From: Pacificispira sp040217575
Lineage (GTDB): Bacteria; Pseudomonadota; Alphaproteobacteria; UBA8366; Aestuariispiraceae
NCBI GenBank assembly: GCA_040217575.1
Contig: JAVJPW010000002.1
Coordinates: 248,001 to 312,000, forward strand
Reading direction: 5' to 3'
Length of the DNA stretch: 64,000 nucleotides
Shown here: one piece after another, positions 9,037 to 17,605 of the stretch
Layout: the number at the start of each line of letters is the position of its first letter
How positions within the stretch are numbered: the stretch's first letter is position 1
The notes under the pieces: generated by a model
The model's input: the letters and a program-made list of their open reading frames with translations, nothing else
Databases searched by the model: none
What the model was told of the DNA's origin: nothing
Made by a program: the position numbers and the translations under genes

Positions 9037-11358
9037 TTGCCGAAAGTCCAATCCGCCCTGGTGGGCGATGCCTGGCCGAATGCCGAACCGGGCAGCGATC
9101 CCGTCCTGTACGGTCAGGCACGAATTTCCCCTGACGGCGCGTTCGAGGCGCGAAGCCTCCAGACATTCGACATTACCTATACCGCCGGACGCTTCGGGCT
9201 GGACGATACGGGCGCGATCAAGATCGTCACACGCTATTCCAATGACTGGGGCCGTTTGCAGACCGACGACCCGGCGGCGCCGAACTATGTGACGGCGCGG
9301 GCCAGCAACGGGTCGAAACTGGTGCTGGAATACCAGAACGGCGGGGAACAGCGTCCGTGGTACCGATCCCTCACCATTACGGTGCGCGGCGACGGCCTGT
9401 ATGAAGGGGACACGGTCACGGTGACCTATGGTGACCGGTCCGGCGGGTCGCCGGGCCTGAAACTACAAACTTTCTGCGAAAGCGGTTTCGAATTCAAGGT
9501 ACTGGCCGATGTCTGCGCGACAGGGCATTTCATACCGGTCACGGAATCCCCGTCGATCGCGATCGTCCCGGGACCGCCCGCGGTCTGGAAGGCAGTGCTG
9601 CCGACCCTGCGCCGCCCGGGGGAGGTGTTTCGCCTGGGCCTGAAGGCGGAAGACCTGTGGGGCAATCCGACCCCGAAGGCCGCAGCGTCGCTGGTCCTGG
9701 AACCGTCGGTTCCGGTCGTCGGCCTGCCGGACAGGATCGAGTTCCCCGAAGGGGACCGCGCGCTGGTGGTCGATGGGCTGTTGGTCGCAACCGAAGGGAC
9801 GCTTCGCATTGTGGTGCGCGACGGCGCCGGCAACGGCGACGTGCTGGCGGTTACCAACCCGCTTGTCATCCGCAACGGGGCGATTGCCGGTTATTGGGGC
9901 GACATGCACGGCCAAAGCGGGGAATCCGTCGGGATCAACACGGCCCAGGAATATTTCCATTTCGCAAGGAACCTTGCCTTCCTGGACGCGACCAGCCATC
10001 AGGCCAATGACTTTCAGGTCAACAACGCCTTCTGGAACCTGATCAACCAACTGACGGCGGAGTATCAGGAAGACGGTCGTTTCGTCACCTTCCCCGGCTA
10101 TGAATGGTCCGGGAATACGGCGGTCGGCGGGGACCGGAACGTCTATTTCCGAACCGAAGGCCGACAGATCCGCCGGTCGTCCCATGCCTTGTTGCCGGAC
10201 CGGTCCGACATCGATACGGACGCAAACACTGCGGCCCAGCTGTTTCGTGACCTGGCGGATGCGGGCGAAGACTGCATCGTCTACGCCCATGTCGGCGGGC
10301 GCTATGCCGACATTGGGCAGGCCCATGACCCGATGCTGGAAACGGCGATGGAAATTCATTCCGCCTGGGGGACATTCGAATGGCTGCTGACCGACGGGTT
10401 CGCGCTGGGGCACCGGTCAGGCGTCGTCTGCAACAGCGACGGGCACAAGGGGCGTCCCGGTGCCAGCTATCCGGGCGCGGCCAGCTTCGGTGCCTATGGC
10501 GGTCTGACCTGTTTCCTGACCGAAACATTGACCCGTGACAGTTTCTTCGACTGTCTGCGCCGCCGGCATCATTACGGGACGACCGGCTGCCGAATGCATC
10601 TGGATGTGACGGCACGGCTTGGTCGCGGCGCGACACTGTTCGACCGCGATCCGCGGTATTTCCATGTCGAAGGGCGTGAAGCGTCCGCGGCGGTCATGGG
10701 CGACATTGTTCAGTACGATACAGAAACGGTGAATATTGAGATCACGTGCGTCGCGCAGGCACCGATTGAACGGATCGATGTTCTGAACGGGACGGAAGCT
10801 GTCGAGACATTGCGCGGGTTCGGCGTAAACGACCTGGGTCGGCGCATTCGCGTCATATGGCAGGGCGCGGAATATCGCGGGCGCGGGCGCCAGACCCTGT
10901 GGCAGGGCCAGGCGCACCTGACCGGTGGGCGGATTGAACGGATCCGGCCGATCAATGCCTGGAACCATGAACGCCCGACCGTCCTGCGGGACGATGGCCG
11001 TGTCACGTTCGATACGCTGACAACCGGCAATTTCGGCGGGTTCGATGCCTGGGTCGATGCGGATGACCCTGATGCGGCGCTGACCGTGGAAACGGGTCTG
11101 GGCACGCTGACGGTCCGGCTGCGCGATATCGGTTTGGAGGACACGGTGTTGGATTTGGGCGGACTGGACCGCAAATTGCGGATCTTCCGCCTGCCGGATG
11201 AAAACCCGACCCTGTCCCTGACGCGGACGGTATCCTTGCGGATGAAACCTGCGGGCGACAACCCGGTCTGGGTCCGGGTGACGACGGAAGACGGGTTCAA
11301 TGCCTGGTCCAGCCCGATCTTCCTCTATCGCAGCCATCCCGATCCCGTTCTCAGTTAA
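9037..11358 (+). CDS. DUF3604 family protein
   Basis: A 773-residue protein of the DUF3604 family, whose function is not established; the conserved core resembles a PHP-type metal-dependent hydrolase. Metal-ligand-like motifs are seen: GDMHGQSG (Asp289, His291), HQANDF, YEWSG, and CNSDGHKG (Asp468, His470). The N-terminal ~270 residues look like beta-rich extra domains. The start codon is TTG 9037, supported by GGAGGG four bases upstream and by the lack of a better ATG. No signal peptide is obvious. Eleven bases downstream begins a DmdA-like aminomethyltransferase, so the two are very likely co-transcribed and may act on the same substrate, probably a methylated small compound. The reaction is unknown to me. 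Confidence 0.85.
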   Translation: MPKVQSALVGDAWPNAEPGSDPVLYGQARISPDGAFEARSLQTFDITYTAGRFGLDDTGAIKIVTRYSNDWGRLQTDDPAAPNYVTARASNGSKLVLEYQNGGEQRPWYRSLTITVRGDGLYEGDTVTVTYGDRSGGSPGLKLQTFCESGFEFKVLADVCATGHFIPVTESPSIAIVPGPPAVWKAVLPTLRRPGEVFRLGLKAEDLWGNPTPKAAASLVLEPSVPVVGLPDRIEFPEGDRALVVDGLLVATEGTLRIVVRDGAGNGDVLAVTNPLVIRNGAIAGYWGDMHGQSGESVGINTAQEYFHFARNLAFLDATSHQANDFQVNNAFWNLINQLTAEYQEDGRFVTFPGYEWSGNTAVGGDRNVYFRTEGRQIRRSSHALLPDRSDIDTDANTAAQLFRDLADAGEDCIVYAHVGGRYADIGQAHDPMLETAMEIHSAWGTFEWLLTDGFALGHRSGVVCNSDGHKGRPGASYPGAASFGAYGGLTCFLTETLTRDSFFDCLRRRHHYGTTGCRMHLDVTARLGRGATLFDRDPRYFHVEGREASAAVMGDIVQYDTETVNIEITCVAQAPIERIDVLNGTEAVETLRGFGVNDLGRRIRVIWQGAEYRGRGRQTLWQGQAHLTGGRIERIRPINAWNHERPTVLRDDGRVTFDTLTTGNFGGFDAWVDADDPDAALTVETGLGTLTVRLRDIGLEDTVLDLGGLDRKLRIFRLPDENPTLSLTRTVSLRMKPAGDNPVWVRVTTEDGFNAWSSPIFLYRSHPDPVLS

Positions 11359-11368
11359 GGCAGGTTCC

Positions 11369-12493
11369 ATGAGTTATTCGATCCACATCGGCCCGAACAT
11401 TCGGAAGTCGCCCTATTTCGACGCGACGGTCGCCGACGGCGTGCGTTCCTTTTCCGTCTATAACCACATGTATATCCCCGGGAATTTCGGCGACCCAGAG
11501 GGTGAATACGACCGGCTGCTGAACGGCGTTGCGATGTGGGACGTGGGCGCAGAGAGACAGGTCGAGATCTGGGGCAAGGATGCCGCCGCGCTGGTGGACC
11601 GCCTGTGCAGCCGGGACCTGTCAAAGACGAAGGTCGGCCAGGGCCGCTACGTCGCGATCTGCAACCACCAGGGTCAGTTGATCAACGACCCTGTTTTGCT
11701 GAAACTGGATGAACAGCGCTATTGGCTGTCCATTGCCGACAGCGACATCCAGCTTTGGGCGTCCGCGGTGGCACAGGCCGAAGGATATGACGTCCTGGTT
11801 CATGAACCGGACGTGTCGCCCCTGGCGATTCAGGGGCCGCTTGCGGTTGATCTGGCGGCCGATCTGTTCGGGCAATGGGTGCGGGACCTGAAATATTTCT
11901 GGTTCAAGGAAACGGAACTGTTCGGCATCCCCCTGGTGCTGTGCCGCTCCGGCTGGTCGAAACAGGGCGGGTTCGAGCTGTTTCTGACGGACGGGTCGCG
12001 CGGTCGGGAATTGTGGGAAACCATACGTGAAGCCGGTCAGGCCTATCGCATCGGTCCCGGCGCACCGAACGATGCGGAACGGGTTGAAAGCGGCTTGATT
12101 TCCTACGGGGCGGACTGCCGCCTTCCGGATTACCCGGCCGATCCGTTCGAATTGGGTCTGCGCCATATCGTTGATCTGGATGGGGATACCGAATTCATCG
12201 GCAAGGCGGCGCTGCGCGACATTGCCGCCAGGGGTCCTGCCCGCCGGCGAACCGGGTTTTTCATCGACGGTCCGCCTGTTTCCGGAAACCAACATCCGCT
12301 TCCGGTTCTGATGGGCGATGAAACGGTCGGATATTTAAGTGAGATGGTGCGGTCGCCCCGGCTGGACCGGAACATCGGGGTTGGCCTGATTGCGACGGAC
12401 GTGGCGGACGATGCCTTCCTGACGGTCAATCTAGGAACGGAGCCGGATGCCGATCATCGGGCGGTCACGCTGTCCGGCTTGCCGTTCCTTTAG
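11369..12493 (+). CDS. DmdA-like aminomethyltransferase (GcvT family)
   Basis: A 374-residue tetrahydrofolate-dependent methyl/aminomethyl transferase of the GcvT fold. It shares with DMSP demethylase (DmdA) the line of motifs SFSVYNHMYIP near residue 29, WDVGAERQVEI near 57, LCSRDLSK, NDPVLLKL and YWLSIADSDIQLW near residue 120, rather than those of the classical glycine-cleavage T protein. Such enzymes move a methyl group from a sulfonium or quaternary amine to THF. ATG 11369 has AAGGCAGG upstream. It lies in an apparent operon with a DUF3604 gene and ends in a four-base convergent overlap (12490-12493) with the gene on the other strand. DMSP itself as substrate is not proven; dimethylglycine- or betaine-like compounds are alternatives. 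Confidence 0.8.
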   Translation: MSYSIHIGPNIRKSPYFDATVADGVRSFSVYNHMYIPGNFGDPEGEYDRLLNGVAMWDVGAERQVEIWGKDAAALVDRLCSRDLSKTKVGQGRYVAICNHQGQLINDPVLLKLDEQRYWLSIADSDIQLWASAVAQAEGYDVLVHEPDVSPLAIQGPLAVDLAADLFGQWVRDLKYFWFKETELFGIPLVLCRSGWSKQGGFELFLTDGSRGRELWETIREAGQAYRIGPGAPNDAERVESGLISYGADCRLPDYPADPFELGLRHIVDLDGDTEFIGKAALRDIAARGPARRRTGFFIDGPPVSGNQHPLPVLMGDETVGYLSEMVRSPRLDRNIGVGLIATDVADDAFLTVNLGTEPDADHRAVTLSGLPFL

Positions 12494-13137
12494 CCGTTTT
12501 CGCGCCGAATCCGCTCGATTTCTGCGATCGCGATGTCGCGGGCCGGGAAAATATCCTCTTCGGCGGATGCTTTCGACGTGTCTTCCGGATTGCGGCTCAT
12601 GCTTTCGTCATAGCGCAGCGTCGCATAGGAGTATTTGACCCGCACTTCCTTGGACTTGTTCGCATATGCAACCCAGGCTTCGGGCCAGACCCGGCAATCT
12701 TCGCAGTTCACCAGAAAGAACCAGAACCGGCCGCGGGATTCCAAAAGGCGCAGAATGTGGTCGAAAAATGCATTTACCACCGCGGAGCTGGTGAAGACGA
12801 AGTCGGAGAAGTCGAGTTCGATCGTATCCAGTTCCTCCAGCACGGTGATCCGCGCTGAAAACGCGTCGCCACCCTCACCGTCGACCGGGGCCGCTTTCCT
12901 GTCGCTATCCACTGACGCGGCGGCATAGACGGCTTCGGCCAAGTCCTCGATCCCCGCTTCCAGGTGCGCGCAGCCCTTAAGCGCGGCTTCCACAAAGCGC
13001 AGGCGTTCCGACGCGCTCAGGTCCGGCATGTCGCGCAACACTTCCAGCGCACCGCGCACAGCCGTTAGTGGAGAAACGAAATTCTTCTCCAGCGCTGTGT
13101 TCAGGGCGACGGTAGAGGGTGGGTCTTCCATGGTCAT
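12490..13137 (-). CDS. degenerate histidine-kinase-like protein
   Basis: A 215-residue protein. Residues 15-70 resemble a HisKA dimerisation helix pair (NFVSPLTAVRGALEVL, then ERLRFVEAALKG), but the position of the phospho-accepting His in the usual HELRTPL motif is occupied by Lys18, so it should not autophosphorylate there. There is no ATPase domain (no N, G1 or G2 boxes). The second half (IELDFSDFVFTSSAVVNAFF, then an alpha/beta region) looks weakly STAS-like. It is transcribed divergently from a single receiver-domain gene 186 bases away, which suggests a phosphorylation-dependent partner or phosphotransfer scaffold. Two in-frame ATGs (13137, 13131) are possible starts. The family name is unknown to me. 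Confidence 0.6.
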   Translation of the reverse strand: MTMEDPPSTVALNTALEKNFVSPLTAVRGALEVLRDMPDLSASERLRFVEAALKGCAHLEAGIEDLAEAVYAAASVDSDRKAAPVDGEGGDAFSARITVLEELDTIELDFSDFVFTSSAVVNAFFDHILRLLESRGRFWFFLVNCEDCRVWPEAWVAYANKSKEVRVKYSYATLRYDESMSRNPEDTSKASAEEDIFPARDIAIAEIERIRRENG

Positions 13138-13323
13138 CTCGCAGACAAGGACCGCAAGGAATCCAAAACATTGTCTTTTGAGAGTACCCTTCAATCCCAT
13201 CCCGGTCGAGGGGGGCTGCGACATTCGGTCGGGACGGAACGAAAGCCGGGTTCGTCTTGCAGGGCGGTGCGCCGGTCGCAATACTGCGGGGCAACGAAAA
13301 AGGGAACGGGGAAGGAAACGGTC

Positions 13324-13686
13324 ATGGCAAAGCGCGTGCTGCTTGCTGAAGACGATCCGAATATTGTCGTTTCGTTGAGTTTCGTTCTGGAACGCGCCGG
13401 TTATGCGGTTGTGTCGCACGCCAATGGCAAGGATGTGCTGGCAAGCGTGCTGTCCGACCCGCCGGATGTTTTGATCCTGGATGTCATGCTTCCCGACAAG
13501 AACGGGCTGGAAATTCTGGAAGCGATGCGCGCATCGGACACCGCGGCCCATGTGCCCGTCCTGGTCCTGACCGCCAAGAGCCGACGCCTGGACCAGGATG
13601 CGGCGATGTCGTCCGGTGCCAACATCTTCATGAAAAAGCCATTCTCCAACGCTGAAATTCTGGCGGCCGTGGCACGGTTGGCCTGA
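13324..13686 (+). CDS. single-domain response regulator
   Basis: A stand-alone 120-residue receiver (REC) domain with no output domain. The acidic pair EDD at residues 9-11, phospho-acceptor Asp53 in LILDVMLPDKNG, the Thr of VLTAKS and the conserved Lys of MKKPF are all present, so it should be phosphorylated normally. ATG 13324 follows GGGGAAGGAAAC. It is divergent from the degenerate kinase-like gene 12490-13137 and is probably its partner. No histidine kinase is next to it. Confidence 0.92.
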   Translation: MAKRVLLAEDDPNIVVSLSFVLERAGYAVVSHANGKDVLASVLSDPPDVLILDVMLPDKNGLEILEAMRASDTAAHVPVLVLTAKSRRLDQDAAMSSGANIFMKKPFSNAEILAAVARLA

Positions 13687-13704
13687 CCCTTTCCGCATGT
13701 CGTC

Positions 13705-14643
13705 CTACGCGCGGTTTCGCGGCGCGAATCCCTGATTGCCGAAAGCGGTGGCGGGATGGGGTGCCGGCGTTGCGGCAGTCCGGGGCGGGGCCAGTTGCGC
13801 GCCCAGAACCGCTGCCAGTACGATTGCCGCCCCGCCAATCTGAACCGGTGTCAGCCCCTCACCCAGGGCCAGCCACCCCAGCAGGACCGCGGTGACGGGA
13901 CTCATCATCGCCAATGCGGATACCGCCGACGGCTCCAACCGGGCCAGACCGCGAAACCACAGGACATAGGTCAATGCCGCACCGATCAGGCACAGATAGG
14001 CAATACCGCCCAGCGCGCTTGCATCCAGCGTCGGCAGCGGCGGTTCCAGCACCAGCGCGGCCGGCAGCAGCAGCAGACCGCCCGCCGTCAGTTGCCAGGA
14101 CGTGAAGGTCAGGGCTGTCGTGGGGGGCTGCCATTTCCGGCTTAGCACCGTTCCGGCCGCCATTGCCGCCGCACCGCCGAGGGCGGCCACCACCCCCATG
14201 CCGTCCAGCGCCGCATCGGGACCAAGTGTCAGCATTGCGACACCGACCAGCCCGCCCGCCGCGGCCGCGACCGCCGCCGCACGGATGGGTGTTCCGATGA
14301 ATCCTCGTGCCAGCACGATTACCAACAGCGGCTGGATTGCGCCCAGGGTTGCCGCCACACCGCCCGGAAGACGATAGGCCGCGACGAACAGAAGGGCCCA
14401 GAAGACGGCAAAATTCAGCGCGCCCAGCAGAATTACCCTGCCAATCCAGTCCCGGCCCGGCAGCTGCCGGACCAGCAACAACAGCAGCAGGCCCGCAGGC
14501 AATGCCCGAAGCACCGCCATGGTCAATGGATAGCCGTCCGGCAGGAACTCCGTTGTCACATAATAGGTGCTGCCCCAGATGGCAGGGGCCGTAGCGGTCA
14601 AAAGGACATCCGTGGTCTGAGGGGTGCGGTTTTGAAGCATCAT
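13705..14643 (-). CDS. EamA/DMT-family transporter
   Basis: A 312-residue inner-membrane protein with about ten hydrophobic segments in two homologous halves, as in the drug/metabolite transporter (RhaT/EamA) family. Motifs such as WGSTYYVTTEFLP near the N terminus and the repeat around LTYVLWFRGLARLEPSAVSAL near residue 230 are typical. The substrate cannot be told; members export amino acids or other metabolites. Its start overlaps the stop of wrbA by four bases, so the two are translationally coupled. Confidence 0.88.
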   Translation of the reverse strand: MMLQNRTPQTTDVLLTATAPAIWGSTYYVTTEFLPDGYPLTMAVLRALPAGLLLLLLVRQLPGRDWIGRVILLGALNFAVFWALLFVAAYRLPGGVAATLGAIQPLLVIVLARGFIGTPIRAAAVAAAAGGLVGVAMLTLGPDAALDGMGVVAALGGAAAMAAGTVLSRKWQPPTTALTFTSWQLTAGGLLLLPAALVLEPPLPTLDASALGGIAYLCLIGAALTYVLWFRGLARLEPSAVSALAMMSPVTAVLLGWLALGEGLTPVQIGGAAIVLAAVLGAQLAPPRTAATPAPHPATAFGNQGFAPRNRA

Positions 14644-15260
14644 GCCGCCTCCGCCAGGTTTGCCGCCGCAAGCCGGGCCGCAATCTGTGCGACTTGGCGG
14701 CCCTGAAAGCGCGCGCCCGCCAGGTCCATATCGGACGGGCGGCGGGAACCGTCGCCACCGGCCACCGTCCCGGCGCCATAGGGCGACCCGCCGACAATCC
14801 GGTCCATCGCAGTCTGGCCCGCATGGGTATAAGGCAGGCCCACAATCACCATGCCCAAGTGCATCAGGGGAATGTGTGTCGCCAGTACCGCGGCTTCGTG
14901 TCCGCCGTGTTGCGACCCGGTGGACGTGAAGACCGCACCTACCTTACCCACCATTGCGTTGGCGGCCCAAAGGCTGCCGGCCTGGTCCAGGAACATCTTC
15001 ATCTGACCGGCCATATTGCCGAACCGCGTGGGCGTTCCCAGAATGACGGCATCGTAACCGGGCAGGTCATCGACCCGTGCTTCCGGTGTGTCATCTGAAA
15101 GGATTCCAATCTTCCGCCGGATTTCCGGCGACAGGGTTTCCGGCACGCGGCGCAGGTCGACCGCGACGCCGGGCACCTGGCGTGCGCCTTCGGCTTCGGC
15201 TTCCGCCATTTCCCGAACATGGCCAAAGGCGGAATAATAAAGAACAAGTATGCGGGTCAT
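14640..15260 (-). CDS. wrbA: NAD(P)H:quinone oxidoreductase, WrbA family
   Basis: Flavodoxin-fold FMN enzyme of 206 residues that reduces quinones by two electrons and protects from oxidative stress. The FMN phosphate loop YSAFGHVREMAEA is near the N terminus, followed by GTPTRFGNMAGQMKMFLDQ, which contacts the isoalloxazine ring, and STGSQHGGHE. Start MTRILVLYYS (15260) is chosen over an ATG 24 bases upstream because the fold begins there. It is the first gene of a wrbA-EamA operon preceded by an A+T-rich gap carrying a symmetrical LysR-type site. Confidence 0.93.
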   Translation of the reverse strand: MTRILVLYYSAFGHVREMAEAEAEGARQVPGVAVDLRRVPETLSPEIRRKIGILSDDTPEARVDDLPGYDAVILGTPTRFGNMAGQMKMFLDQAGSLWAANAMVGKVGAVFTSTGSQHGGHEAAVLATHIPLMHLGMVIVGLPYTHAGQTAMDRIVGGSPYGAGTVAGGDGSRRPSDMDLAGARFQGRQVAQIAARLAAANLAEAA

Positions 15261-15345
15261 CGCTTCCTCCGGTGTCTGGGTCATCTCATCCGGAAGATGG
15301 CGGCTAACGGCAGACGGATTAAGGTCCCCGGCGGAAGTTCATTAT

Positions 15346-15358
15346 TCAATAATATTGA
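15346..15358. promoter_or_regulatory. putative LysR-type operator (T-N11-A)
   Basis: The 13-base sequence TCAATAATATTGA is a perfect inverted repeat (TCAAT, AAT, ATTGA) of the T-N11-A form bound by LysR-type regulators. It lies in the A+T-rich gap (15261-15391) between wrbA and the end of the adjacent LysR gene, about 90 bases ahead of the wrbA start, so the neighbour may control wrbA and the transporter. Inference from pattern and position. Confidence 0.45.
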
Positions 15359-15391
15359 TTAATAAGGGCGATACACAGAAAATAGTAAGGC

Positions 15392-16276
15392 CTATTTCAT
15401 ATATTCGGAAAGCATATCGATGAACGCTAGTGTTCGGGCATCGGCGGAAAGGCGGGATGCGGTAACCGCATAGACGGTGCGCTGCGGCAGTTCCCATTCC
15501 GGCAGAACGCGTTCCAGCCGCCCCGACTTTTCCCAAGGGTCGGACAGAAAACCCGGCAAGGCGCCAATTCCCGCACCCGCCGCCAGCATGTCGCGCAGAA
15601 CCAGACTGCTTCCCAGGCTCAGCCGGGGCCTGATGTCGATGGCAGCGCGACCATCCGGTCCCGAAAGATCCCAAAGAAACGGTGGATCTGCGTGCAGGAA
15701 CGCCACGGTCGGATGATTTGTCAGGTCGGATGGCGCCGCCGGAGTGCCCCGATCCGACAGATAGCCGGGCGACGCGAACAGGCGCTGATGCACCGGTGCG
15801 ATAGGCCGGGCAATCAGCGCTGAATCCGGCAGGGCCGCGCGCACCCGGATCGACAGATCGAACCCGCCTTCTATCATGTCGACCACCTGATCCTGAAAGG
15901 CGACGGTCAGTTCGACATCCGGAAACCGTTCACGAAAGCGCGGCAGCATACCGGACAGTACCGCCACGCCCAACGAGTTCGGGGCGTTTACCCGCAACGG
16001 CCCGGCCACCGCGCCCGCGTCGGCCCGCACCCGCTGTTCGGCGGCGGCAACGTCGGCCAGGATGCGCTGTGAATCCTCGTAATAGACGCGGCCATGGGCG
16101 GTCAGCGACATCCGCCGGGTTGTGCGGGACAAAAGCGTACAGCCCAGACTTTCTTCCAGAAGTTTCAGGTCGCGGCTCAACAACGCCGGCGATACACCCA
16201 GATCTTCCGCCGCACGCACGATCGTTCCGCGTTCGACGATGCGGCAGAAAGCGCGCATGACCGACAGTCTGTCCAA
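15392..16276 (-). CDS. LysR-family transcriptional regulator
   Basis: A 294-residue regulator with an N-terminal winged helix-turn-helix (MRAFCRIVERGTIVRAAEDL, then SPALLSRDLKLLEESLG) and a C-terminal periplasmic-binding-like effector domain beginning near residue 90. The N terminus follows the common LysR form xDRLxxMRxFxRxVExG, which fixes the start at TTG 16276; GGAGG lies five bases upstream of it, inside the end of the preceding amidohydrolase gene. The effector is unknown. It lies between an M20 amidohydrolase (13 bases upstream, same strand) and the wrbA operon downstream. Confidence 0.9.
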   Translation of the reverse strand: MDRLSVMRAFCRIVERGTIVRAAEDLGVSPALLSRDLKLLEESLGCTLLSRTTRRMSLTAHGRVYYEDSQRILADVAAAEQRVRADAGAVAGPLRVNAPNSLGVAVLSGMLPRFRERFPDVELTVAFQDQVVDMIEGGFDLSIRVRAALPDSALIARPIAPVHQRLFASPGYLSDRGTPAAPSDLTNHPTVAFLHADPPFLWDLSGPDGRAAIDIRPRLSLGSSLVLRDMLAAGAGIGALPGFLSDPWEKSGRLERVLPEWELPQRTVYAVTASRLSADARTLAFIDMLSEYMK

Positions 16277-16289
16277 CCCGGCCTCCCCC

Positions 16290-17459
16290 TCAGGCGCCAG
16301 CTGTCGGGCCGGGCAGCAGGGCGCGGCGCGCCAGCGCCACCCAATAGGCGGCACCGGTTTCCAGTATGTCGTCGTTCAGATCGTAATGCGGATTGTGCAG
16401 GGACGATCCGCAATGGCCGTAGGTCCCATTGCCGATCAGAATATAACAGCCCGGCTTTTCCCGCAGCATGCGGGCGAAATCCTCGGACCCGCCACAAGTC
16501 GGACAGTCCGGGTCGACCGACGACAGGCCGGCCACGTCCCGCGCGGCGGCAATGGCGATTGCGGTTTCATCGGGTGTGTTGATGGTGGGCACGAAATCTT
16601 CGCGATAGTCGACCGTCCCGTCCGCGCCGTGTGCGGCGCAAATACCAGCGACGATCTTGCGCATGCGGGATTCGATCAGCCCCTGCGTTTCCCGGGACAG
16701 GGCCCGGCAGTCGCCGCGGATCGTCACCCGTGAGGGGACGACATTGCGCGCGCCGTCCGTCAGCACCTCCGTCACCGATACCACGCCCCAGTCGCGCGGA
16801 GAGACGGCCCGGGACACGATGGATTGCAGGGCCAGAATAACCTCTGCCCCCACAATCACCGGGTCGATCAGACGTTCAGGCATGCTGGCATGGCCGCCCT
16901 GTCCGGAAATCACGATTTCGAAAATATCTTCGGACGTCATGATCGCGCCTTCGCGCACGGCAAAATGACCGGCTTCGATTCCCGGCATATTGTGCATGCC
17001 ATAGACGGCATCCATCGGGAACCGGGTAAACAGCCCGTCTTCGATCATGGAAAGGGCCCCTTTCCCGTGTTCTTCCGCCGGTTGGAAGATGACATGGACG
17101 GTGCCGTTGAAGCCCCCTTCGGCGGCCAGCCGTTCCGCCGCACCCAGCAGCATGGCCGTATGCCCGTCATGGCCGCATCCGTGGAAGACCCCGTCATGGA
17201 CGGACCGGTGGTCGAACTCGTTTGCTTCCTGAATCGGCAGCGCATCCATGTCCGCCCGCAGACCGATGGCGCGATTGCCGGTCCCGCGCCGGATGGTGCC
17301 GACCACGCCGGTGACGCCGACGCCCCGATGCACCGCGTCCAGCCCGAAGCTTTCCAGAAGATCCGCCACCTTGGCGGCCGTTCGTTCCTCGCAAAAGCCC
17401 AGTTCCGGGTGTTTGTGGATGTCCCGCCGCCAGGCGGCCATGGTCTTTTCGTGGGTCAT
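16290..17459 (-). CDS. M20-family amidohydrolase (hippurate hydrolase-like)
   Basis: A 389-residue zinc metallohydrolase of the M20D group (hippurate, N-acetyl- or IAA-amino-acid hydrolases). Visible metal-site motifs are GLRADMDALPI, HGCGHDGHTAML (Cys and His ligands of this subgroup), QPAEEHGKGA with the catalytic Glu, and the C-terminal GGSEDFARML. Start ATG 17459 has GGGGAAAA upstream; the ORF extends further but without a site. Thirteen bases before the LysR gene on the same strand, so the regulator may control this enzyme too. The acyl-amino-acid substrate is unknown. Confidence 0.9.
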   Translation of the reverse strand: MTHEKTMAAWRRDIHKHPELGFCEERTAAKVADLLESFGLDAVHRGVGVTGVVGTIRRGTGNRAIGLRADMDALPIQEANEFDHRSVHDGVFHGCGHDGHTAMLLGAAERLAAEGGFNGTVHVIFQPAEEHGKGALSMIEDGLFTRFPMDAVYGMHNMPGIEAGHFAVREGAIMTSEDIFEIVISGQGGHASMPERLIDPVIVGAEVILALQSIVSRAVSPRDWGVVSVTEVLTDGARNVVPSRVTIRGDCRALSRETQGLIESRMRKIVAGICAAHGADGTVDYREDFVPTINTPDETAIAIAAARDVAGLSSVDPDCPTCGGSEDFARMLREKPGCYILIGNGTYGHCGSSLHNPHYDLNDDILETGAAYWVALARRALLPGPTAGA

Positions 17460-17605
17460 GCGGTTTTCCCCAGGGTCAGTGTCGGCCAAAGCCTATCATG
17501 TTCCGGGTGTGCCGCCAGCCCGCCAGCCCGCCATCCCGTCATGCTGTTTGGGAACGGCCCGTCGCGTCCGGTGGACGCATCCCGCGAAATATCGGATGAA
17601 GGGAC

